Assembly (NCBI GenBank): GCA_002482865.1
Contig: DLGU01000188.1
Span: 24,455 to 35,445, forward strand
Origin: Porphyrobacter sp. UBA7686
GTDB lineage: Bacteria > Pseudomonadota > Alphaproteobacteria > Sphingomonadales > Sphingomonadaceae
Length of the DNA stretch: 10,991 nt
Reading direction: 5' to 3'
Both the position numbers and the translations under genes were made by a program. Below are positions 5,732 to 10,991 of this stretch, piece by piece. Numbering within the stretch: position 1 is the first letter of the stretch; the number at the start of each line of letters is the position of its first letter. A model generated the notes under the pieces. It was not told the DNA's origin, did no database searches, and saw only the letters and a program-made list of their open reading frames with translations.

Positions 5732-8062
5732 ATGACCATTAAGCTTTACACGCGTGCCTTGCTGCTCGCCGGAACCGCCGGGTTTGCCGCCTTTGCCGCG
5801 CCGCTTGCCGCGCAAGACAGCGCTGCGGATGCTGCCGCCGAAGCCGAAGCCCCAGCGGCCGAAGAAGATAACACGATCTACGTCACGGCCCGTCGCCGCG
5901 AAGAACGTCTGATCGACGTGCCGCTGTCCGTCACCGCGCTGTCCGGCGATGATCTGGTGAAGCAGGGCGTGCAGGATCTGACCCAGATCGCGCAGCAGGT
6001 GCCCAACATCACGCTCGAAGTCAGCCGCGGCACCAACACCACGCTCACCGCCTTCATTCGCGGCGTCGGCCAGCAGGATCCGGTCGCCGGGTTCGAAGCG
6101 GGCGTCGGGCTCTATGTCGATGACGTCTATCTCAACCGGCCCCAAGCTGCCGTGCTCGATATCTATGATGTCGAACGCATCGAAGTGCTGCGCGGGCCGC
6201 AGGGCACGCTCTATGGCCGCAACACCATCGGCGGCGCGATCAAGTATGTGACGGCGGAACTGCCTGACGAAACCAGCGTGAAGATCCGCGGCACCTATGG
6301 TTCCTATGATCAGGCCGATCTGATCGTCACTGCCTCCACCCCCATCACCAGCAACCTCAAGATCGGCGCCAGCGGCGCGCGGCTTTCGCGCGGCGGCTTT
6401 GGCGACAACCTGACGCTCGGGACCGAGAACTACAACAAGGACGTCTGGGCCGCGCGCGGTACGATTGAATTCGACAACGGGCCGGTGTTCGTTCGCCTGT
6501 CGGGCGATTACGTCAAGGACAGCTCCGAAGCACGTCAGGGCCATCGCTTCATCCCCAGCCTGCTCAGCAGACAGCCTGTGCTGGACAATGTGTTCGACAC
6601 CCGCGCCGGGCTCAACATCGTCGATCAGGAAGTCGAGGCCTATGGCGGCGCGCTGAACGTCGCGATCGAACTCAGCGACACGCTGACCTTCAAGTCGATC
6701 ACCGGCTACCGCGAGGACAAATCGACCACCCCGATCGATTTCGACAGCCTTGCCGCCGTCGATCTCGACGTGCCGGCAATCTACAACAATGATCAGCTGA
6801 GCCAGGAATTGCAGCTGCTTTATGAAAGCGACAGCCTGTCAGGCGTCGTGGGCTTCTACTACCTCGATGCCAATGCTTTCACCGCGTTCGATGTGGCGCT
6901 GTTCACCACCCTGAACGGGTTGACGGCTCAGACGCTGGGCGATGTGAACACCAAGACCTGGTCGGTCTTCGGCGACTTCACCTATGATCTTTCGGACACG
7001 ATCAGCGTCTCGGTCGGCGGGCGTTACACCAATGACAAGCGCACCAGCACGGTGCTGAGGACCACCTTCCTCGGCGGGTTCTCCAACCTGTTTGGCGGTA
7101 CCGGCGTTGCTGCAGCGGTCACCAGCAACTTCAATGGCAGTGCGACCTTCAAGGACTTCAACCCGCGCGCGTCGATCAGCTGGCAGCCGAATTCTGATCA
7201 CAACCTCTATTTCACCTACTCGCAGGGCTTCAAGGGCGGCGGCTTCGATCCGCGCGGCCAGACCACAGCCTGCCGCAACGCGCGCGGCGGGGCCTGCACC
7301 GCAGACGAGGTGTTCGATTTCCTCGCCTTCGATCCCGAAACGGTCGACAGCTTCGAACTGGGCTGGAAGGCCTCGCTGCTCGACAACCGCCTGAACATCA
7401 GCTTGGCGGGCTTCCTGGCGCAGTACAAGGACGTCCAGATCCCCGGCTCGGTTGGCTTCGATGGCAATGGCGACGGGGTGAACGAAAGCTTCATCGGCAT
7501 CACCTCGAACGCGGCGAGCGCTGACGTCAACGGGATCGAATTTGAAGGCAACGCGCTGGTCGGCGAAGACTTCGCGGGCGAAGGCAGCCGCTTCAGCGTC
7601 AACTGGTCGCTCGGCGTGCTTGATGCGAAGTTCAACACCTTCATCGACGCCTTTGGCCGCGATGTGGCGGATCAGCGCGTGTTCCAAAACACGCCGGACA
7701 TCACCGCGCATATGGGCTTCAACATGGGCGTTCCGCTAGCAGGCGGCATGATGGATTTCATCGGCCTCGCCTCGCTGCGGTCGGATGCGAGCCAGTTTGA
7801 AGTGCCCAACCCGTTCCTCGATCAGGACGGTTTTGTGCTGGTCGATGCGAGCATCATCTACACCTCGGACAGCGGGCTCTATTCGATCGGGGTTCACGGC
7901 AAGAACCTGTTCGACAAGGAGTATATTGTCGCCGGTTACAACTTCGTCGCTGGCGGGGTTGGCGGTGCGCCGTTTATCCCGACGCTGGGTCGCGAAGGTA
8001 CGCTGACCGGCTTCTACGGCGATCCGCGCCGCGTGTTCGTCACGGCGCAGGTCAACTTCTGA
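5732..8062 (+). CDS. TonB-dependent outer-membrane receptor, sphingomonad type, substrate unknown
   Basis: A 776-residue outer-membrane receptor. The ATG at 5732 is chosen because GGAGAGGAA lies just ahead of it and a signal peptide follows at once (MTIKLYTRALLLAG to PLAA, cleavage near residue 27). A longer reading back to 5573 would run into the TetR gene. An acidic, Ala-rich linker (28-46) leads to the TonB box IYVTARRREERLIDVP (49-64). The plug (about 62-178) has FIRGVGQQDP, VGLYVDDVYLNRP and the VERIEVLRGPQGTLYGRN block (147-164). The barrel ends with F776 (VTAQVNF). FKGGGFDPRG (500-509) is typical of this receptor class. The only cysteines seen, C514 and C522, could close a small surface loop. 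A DGNGDGVNE stretch (577-585) looks like a Ca-binding loop. Homologues in Sphingomonadales are often tied to uptake of organic compounds, but the substrate cannot be read from sequence. The divergent TetR gene suggests ligand-responsive rather than iron control; no Fur-like site is seen upstream. Confidence 0.9.
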   Translation: MTIKLYTRALLLAGTAGFAAFAAPLAAQDSAADAAAEAEAPAAEEDNTIYVTARRREERLIDVPLSVTALSGDDLVKQGVQDLTQIAQQVPNITLEVSRGTNTTLTAFIRGVGQQDPVAGFEAGVGLYVDDVYLNRPQAAVLDIYDVERIEVLRGPQGTLYGRNTIGGAIKYVTAELPDETSVKIRGTYGSYDQADLIVTASTPITSNLKIGASGARLSRGGFGDNLTLGTENYNKDVWAARGTIEFDNGPVFVRLSGDYVKDSSEARQGHRFIPSLLSRQPVLDNVFDTRAGLNIVDQEVEAYGGALNVAIELSDTLTFKSITGYREDKSTTPIDFDSLAAVDLDVPAIYNNDQLSQELQLLYESDSLSGVVGFYYLDANAFTAFDVALFTTLNGLTAQTLGDVNTKTWSVFGDFTYDLSDTISVSVGGRYTNDKRTSTVLRTTFLGGFSNLFGGTGVAAAVTSNFNGSATFKDFNPRASISWQPNSDHNLYFTYSQGFKGGGFDPRGQTTACRNARGGACTADEVFDFLAFDPETVDSFELGWKASLLDNRLNISLAGFLAQYKDVQIPGSVGFDGNGDGVNESFIGITSNAASADVNGIEFEGNALVGEDFAGEGSRFSVNWSLGVLDAKFNTFIDAFGRDVADQRVFQNTPDITAHMGFNMGVPLAGGMMDFIGLASLRSDASQFEVPNPFLDQDGFVLVDASIIYTSDSGLYSIGVHGKNLFDKEYIVAGYNFVAGGVGGAPFIPTLGREGTLTGFYGDPRRVFVTAQVNF

Positions 8063-8074
8063 AGACTCTTTCCC

Positions 8075-8113
8075 CAGGGGGCGGCGGCCTCTGAATTGCC
8101 ACCGCCGCCCCTG
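8075..8113. terminator. GC-rich hairpin between convergent genes
   Basis: GGGGCGGCGG (8078-8087) pairs perfectly with CCGCCGCCCC (8102-8111) across a 14-nt loop. A CA/TG pair extends the stem past one bulged G. It lies 12 nt after the receptor stop and 14 nt after the stop of the convergent small gene, so it could serve as a bidirectional terminator. Neither side has a real U-tract, so it may act as a 3'-end stabiliser or require Rho. Confidence 0.5.
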
Positions 8114-8127
8114 TCTCCAAAACCGGG

Positions 8128-8367
8128 TTACTGCTGGACGGGAGCAGTCGGCGGGGTGGGCTTGGTGGCCTGCTCCGCCGTATTCTTGTCCATGACGCGC
8201 TTGGCGACATAGCCGCCGACACCCAGCGCCACCATCGCGGGCAGGCTAACGCGCGAGATGATGAAGGGAACGGCGGTCGCCAGCACGACGCCGGTCGCCC
8301 CGCCCACGGCCGGATGCTGCTTTGCCACACGCGCGCCGATCGCGGCGCCAATCAGTTTACGGATCAT
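8128..8367 (-). CDS. Small membrane protein of unknown function, 79 residues
   Basis: The start is the ATG at 8367, preceded by AGGAGGT about 9 nt upstream. An in-frame TTG at 8388 would overlap that Shine-Dalgarno and is rejected. The N-terminus is basic and Ala/Gly-rich (MIRKLIGAAIGARVAKQ). Two short hydrophobic segments follow (about 22-39 and 42-56) with a positively charged AKR after the second. The tail is hydrophilic and Pro/Thr-rich (about 62-79). I do not recognise a named family; it looks like a two-helix inner-membrane protein with both ends probably on the same side. It is convergent with the receptor and divergent from serS. Confidence 0.65.
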   Translation of the reverse strand: MIRKLIGAAIGARVAKQHPAVGGATGVVLATAVPFIISRVSLPAMVALGVGGYVAKRVMDKNTAEQATKPTPPTAPVQQ

Positions 8368-8437
8368 TTTGCGATACCTCCTGCGCAATCAACCTTCCGA
8401 AGCGCCGGGATGTTCCATGGCGATTGCGGCTTTTCTT

Positions 8438-8454
8438 GCCCAGCGTGAGCGGGC
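8438..8454 (+). other. Small hairpin in the serS leader
   Basis: GCCC-A-GC-GTGA-GC-GGGC can fold into a six-pair stem with one bulged A and a GTGA loop, which fits the GNRA tetraloop pattern. It ends 12 nt before the serS ATG. In GC-rich DNA such a short stem may be chance. Confidence 0.25.
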
Positions 8455-8466
8455 ATAGCGCGGCCC

Positions 8467-9744
8467 ATGCACGATATTCGCTTGATCCGAGACAATCCCG
8501 AAGCTTTTGACGCAGGCCTCGCCCGGCGCGGGTTGGCCCCACTGGCCGCGCAGCTGATTGCGCTGGACGAAGAGCGCCGCGCGGCGACCACGTCCGTGCA
8601 AGTCGCGCAATCGCGCCGCAACGAAGCGTCGAAGCTGATCGGCGCGGCGATGGCGAAGGGGGACAAGGACGCCGCCGAAGCGATCAAGGCCGAGGTTGCG
8701 GCGCTCAAGGATCAGATGCCCGCCTTGGAAGCCCGCGCCGACGAACTGGCGACGAAGCTGTCAGAGGCGCTGGAGATCATCCCCAACCTCCCCGGCGCGG
8801 ATGTGCCCGATGGCGGGGGCGAGGAGGACAACCGGGTTGAAAGCGAATGGGGTACGCCCCGCAGCTTCGACTTCACCCCGCGCGAACACGCCGACATCGC
8901 GCCTGCCCTCGGCATGGATTTCGAGACCGGCGCACGACTATCCGGCGCGCGCTTCACTTTCCTGCGCGGCGGGATGGCGCGGCTGCACCGCGCGCTCGGC
9001 CAGTTCATGCTGGATGTGCAGACGGGCGAGCACGGCTATGCGGAGTGCAACCCGCCTGTGCTAGTGGGCGACGATGCCATGTATGGCACCGACAAGCTGC
9101 CGAAGTTTGCCGAGGATAGTTTTAACACCACCAATGGCCGCTGGCTCATCCCCACCTCCGAAGTCTCCCTCACCGCCAGCGTCATGGGCGAGTTGCTCGA
9201 CGAGGCCGCACTGCCGATGCGCCTCACCGCGCTGACCCTGTGCTTCCGCTCCGAAGCGGGCGCGGCGGGGCGAGATACGCGGGGGTTCATCCGCCAGCAC
9301 CAGTTCGAGAAGTGCGAGCTGGTCAGCATCGTGCGCCCCGAGGATTCCGAGGCAGAACACCAGCGCATGGTTCGCGCTGCCGAAACGATCCTTGAGCGTC
9401 TGAACCTGCCCTATCGCAAGCTGCTGCTGTGCACCGGCGACATGGGCTTTGGCGCGCGCAAGACCTATGACCTTGAAGTCTGGCTCCCCGGCCAAGGCGC
9501 CTTCCGCGAGATCAGTTCCTGCTCGAACACCGGCGACTTCCAAGCCCGCCGCATGAACACCCGCTACCGCGTGGCGGGCGAGAAGCGCACCGAGTTCGTC
9601 CACACCCTCAATGGCTCCGGCCTCGCCGTCGGGCGCACGCTGGTGGCGGTGATCGAGAATTACCAGAACGCCGATGGCAGCGTCACGGTGCCGGAGGCGC
9701 TCAGGTCGTATATGGGCGGGCTGGACGTGATCGCGCCCAACTGA
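8467..9744 (+). CDS. serS: Seryl-tRNA synthetase
   Basis: A 425-residue class II aminoacyl-tRNA synthetase that charges tRNA-Ser (and tRNA-Sec where present) with serine in the cytoplasm. It is the usual length for bacterial SerRS. The N-terminal tRNA-binding domain starts [15 protein letters not shown] and continues as a long antiparallel coiled coil (about 28-103). The catalytic domain has the serine-binding TSE (230-232). Motif 2 starts [14 protein letters not shown] (260-273). Motif 3 is [18 protein letters not shown] (383-400) with the invariant R390. The protein appears complete and intact. No strong Shine-Dalgarno is visible before the ATG, although the conserved N-terminus makes the start secure. 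It is followed after 112 bp by surE, with a REP-like repeat pair in between. Confidence 0.98.
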   Translation: MHDIRLIRDNPEAFDAGLARRGLAPLAAQLIALDEERRAATTSVQVAQSRRNEASKLIGAAMAKGDKDAAEAIKAEVAALKDQMPALEARADELATKLSEALEIIPNLPGADVPDGGGEEDNRVESEWGTPRSFDFTPREHADIAPALGMDFETGARLSGARFTFLRGGMARLHRALGQFMLDVQTGEHGYAECNPPVLVGDDAMYGTDKLPKFAEDSFNTTNGRWLIPTSEVSLTASVMGELLDEAALPMRLTALTLCFRSEAGAAGRDTRGFIRQHQFEKCELVSIVRPEDSEAEHQRMVRAAETILERLNLPYRKLLLCTGDMGFGARKTYDLEVWLPGQGAFREISSCSNTGDFQARRMNTRYRVAGEKRTEFVHTLNGSGLAVGRTLVAVIENYQNADGSVTVPEALRSYMGGLDVIAPN

Positions 9745-9751
9745 CCGTCTT

Positions 9752-9840
9752 CGTCACCCTGAACTTGTTTCAGGGTCCATCAATCCGCAAGAACCTGCGC
9801 TGAAAGGAAAAATGGATGCTGAAACAAGTTCAGCATGACG
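9752..9840. repeat. Paired REP-like palindromic repeat (inverted dimer)
   Basis: Two 29-bp units, 9752-9780 and 9812-9840, lie in inverted orientation with a 31-bp spacer and match at 25 of 29 positions. Each unit is itself a hairpin: ACCCTGAA/TTCAGGGT in the first and ATGCTGAA/TTCAGCAT in the second, both closing a 5-nt loop. The four differences between units are two base pairs exchanged on both sides of each stem, so pairing is kept. The layout matches REP/BIME-type elements, which are non-coding, dispersed and intergenic. The element begins 8 nt after the serS stop and ends 16 nt before the surE ATG. I recall this unit as common in Sphingomonadales genomes, but could not search. Confidence 0.8.
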
Positions 9841-9845
9841 ACGTT

Positions 9846-9850
9846 GGAGG
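9846..9850 (+). promoter_or_regulatory. Ribosome binding site of surE
   Basis: GGAGG, 6 nt before the ATG at 9857. It sits directly after the REP-like pair, so a hairpin in the leader could affect access to it. Confidence 0.7.
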
Positions 9851-9856
9851 TGAGGC

Positions 9857-10621
9857 ATGAGAATCCTCCTCACCAATGACGACGGCATCCAAGCTCCCGG
9901 CCTCAAGGTGCTGGAAGAGATCGCGCGCCAGTTCTCCGACGATATCTGGATTTGCGCCCCGTCCGAAGAGCAGTCCGGCGCGGGCCATTCGCTGACGCTC
10001 ACGCGGCCCGTACGGCTGAACAAGCTGGACGAGCGGCGCTTTTCGGTGACCGGCACGCCAACCGACAGCGTCATGATGGCCCTGCGCACCGTCATGCCCG
10101 ATGCGCCCGATATCATCCTGTCGGGCGTCAACCGCGGCGCCAATCTGGCCGACGACATCACCTATTCCGGCACCGTCTCGGCCGCGATCGAGGGGGCGCT
10201 GGCGGGCATCCGCTCGATTGCCTTCAGCCAGGTCTATGCCCGCGAAGGCATGGGCGATGACGTGCCCTTCGGCGCCGCGCGCGAGTGGGGCGCCAAGGTG
10301 CTCAGACCCCTAATCGACGCGCCGATGGCCGACCGCACGCTCATCAACGTCAACTTCCCGGCCCGCGCGCCCGAGGACGTCAAAGGCATCCGCGTCGTGC
10401 GTCAGGGCTTCCACGATTACGCCCGCGGCACCATCGTCGAAGGGCGCGATCCGCGCGGCTATCGCTATTTCTGGTTCGGGCTCGACCAGATCGAGCATAC
10501 TATGGATCACGGGACCGACCTCGAAGCGATCGAGGATGGCTACATCGCGGTGACGCCCTTGCAGCTCGACCTGACGCACTATTCGACCATCGGCATTCTG
10601 GCCGAGCGGTTCAGCGACTGA
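9857..10621 (+). CDS. surE: 5'/3'-nucleotidase SurE (survival protein)
   Basis: A 254-residue cytoplasmic, metal-dependent phosphatase that dephosphorylates nucleoside monophosphates, with length normal for the family. The N-terminus MRILLTNDDG carries the metal ligands D8 and D9. S40 (in APSEEQSGAGHS) and N92 (in SGVNRGANL) complete the conserved metal site. GTPTDSV (66-72), ITYSGTVSAA (101-110) and VNFPA further identify the family. In many proteobacteria surE is followed by pcm (protein-L-isoaspartate methyltransferase); here the next gene is an ion channel whose ATG overlaps the surE TGA by 1 nt, suggesting translational coupling. Confidence 0.97.
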   Translation: MRILLTNDDGIQAPGLKVLEEIARQFSDDIWICAPSEEQSGAGHSLTLTRPVRLNKLDERRFSVTGTPTDSVMMALRTVMPDAPDIILSGVNRGANLADDITYSGTVSAAIEGALAGIRSIAFSQVYAREGMGDDVPFGAAREWGAKVLRPLIDAPMADRTLINVNFPARAPEDVKGIRVVRQGFHDYARGTIVEGRDPRGYRYFWFGLDQIEHTMDHGTDLEAIEDGYIAVTPLQLDLTHYSTIGILAERFSD

Positions 10622-10991
10622 TGGCTCCGGCGCCCAGCCGCAATCCGTTCAAGCGCAAGGCGCTGCTGGCCGATCAGTTCCGGCCGCTGCGCCGTCAGGT
10701 GCGGATCCCGGTGTGGGGCGATCTCGGCATCCGCACGGGACTGGCCTTCGGGCTGATTGCCTTGGTGATCGCGATCCACTGGTGGGACCGTGCCGGCCTC
10801 GTCGACAATTACGATGACCACATCAGTTTCCTCGACGTCGTCTATTTCACGATGATCAGCATCACCACCACGGGCTTTGGCGACATCGCTCCGATTTCCG
10901 ACCGCGCGCGGCTGATCGAAGCGGTGATTGTCACCCCGGTTCGCATCGCGGTCCTGTTCATCTTCGTGGGCGCCGCCTACGATTTCGTCAT
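10621..10991 (+). CDS. Potassium channel family protein, N-terminal part (truncated by window edge)
   Basis: This reading frame opens with the ATG at 10621, overlapping the surE stop (TGATG), and stays open to the end of the window (123 complete codons). After a basic cytoplasmic N-terminus (1-35) there is a first membrane helix (about 37-54). A pore helix and selectivity filter follow at ISITTTGFGD (79-88), and a second helix lies at about 100-118. The filter TTTGFGD corresponds to TVGYGD of canonical K+ channels, and the layout is that of the two-helix ion-channel family. Bacterial proteins of this type often carry a C-terminal TrkA-N/RCK nucleotide-binding domain; whether this one does cannot be seen. 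Translational coupling to surE is likely. Confidence 0.85.
   Translation, partial: MAPAPSRNPFKRKALLADQFRPLRRQVRIPVWGDLGIRTGLAFGLIALVIAIHWWDRAGLVDNYDDHISFLDVVYFTMISITTTGFGDIAPISDRARLIEAVIVTPVRIAVLFIFVGAAYDFV

Noticed and set aside
5609..6544. Minus-strand open frame of 311 codons opposite the start of the second receptor
   Set aside because: It overlaps well-conserved plug-domain coding sequence and shows no domain or credible start context; a shadow frame.
6839..7711. Minus-strand open frame of 290 codons inside the second receptor
   Set aside because: Same reason: low-complexity translation antisense to clear barrel sequence.
8368..8388. Longer start (TTG at 8388) for the small membrane protein
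   Set aside because: The TTG lies over the AGGAGGT Shine-Dalgarno that serves the ATG at 8367.
9752..9840. The repeat pair read as an intrinsic terminator of serS or as an attachment site
   Set aside because: The hairpins lack a U-tract, and two near-identical inverted hairpin units with compensatory changes fit a REP-type element better. No integrase or mobile gene is nearby.
1..10991. CRISPR arrays, tRNA/rRNA genes, insertion sequences, prophage or defence genes
   Set aside because: No regularly spaced direct repeats, no RNA-gene-like segments and no transposase, integrase or defence motifs were found on either strand.

Overview
The window looks like chromosomal DNA of a GC-rich alphaproteobacterium, most likely Sphingomonadales (Erythrobacter/Porphyrobacter/Sphingomonas-like). 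This is inferred from protein character, two TonB-dependent receptors (TBDRs) of sphingomonad type, the DUF6607 protein, and a repeat (CCCTGAACTTGTTTCAGGG) that I remember as common in that order. Nothing could be searched, so the taxonomy is an inference.

Layout. (1) 62-796 (+): a multi-pass membrane protein resembling the DUF2306 family. Its 3' end overlaps the convergent piuC gene by 27 bp. (2) 4819-770 (-): an iron-related cassette of three genes in the order TonB-dependent haemoglobin/transferrin-type receptor, secreted DUF6607 protein, PiuC-type Fe(II)/2-oxoglutarate hydroxylase. Two Fur-box-like palindromes lie just upstream of the receptor (4869-4915). A strong 13-bp hairpin separates the DUF6607 gene from piuC. 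(3) 5609-4956 (-): a TetR/AcrR regulator, divergent from (4) 5732-8062 (+), a second TBDR of a different subfamily. The region between them holds nested palindromes and a plausible promoter. (5) 8367-8128 (-): a 79-residue membrane protein, convergent with the second receptor across a GC-rich hairpin. (6) 8467-9744 (+): serS, then a paired REP-like repeat, then surE (9857-10621). An ion-channel gene overlaps the surE stop by 1 nt and runs off the right edge.

How the genes may work together. The minus-strand cassette probably imports an iron-containing ligand under iron control. The receptor is the outer-membrane gate, DUF6607 is an exported partner of unknown role, and PiuC is a cytoplasmic oxygenase that may act on the imported compound. 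The TetR/receptor pair reads as a separate uptake unit controlled by a ligand. The right-hand third is housekeeping: tRNA charging, nucleotide phosphatase and K+ channel.

No CRISPR, tRNA, rRNA, insertion sequence or phage gene was seen. No gene-free stretch exceeds about 140 bp. The points most worth checking are the receptor/DUF6607/PiuC cassette, the C9 tract in the first receptor's signal-peptide region, the operator region of the TetR/receptor pair, and the REP pair with compensatory base changes.
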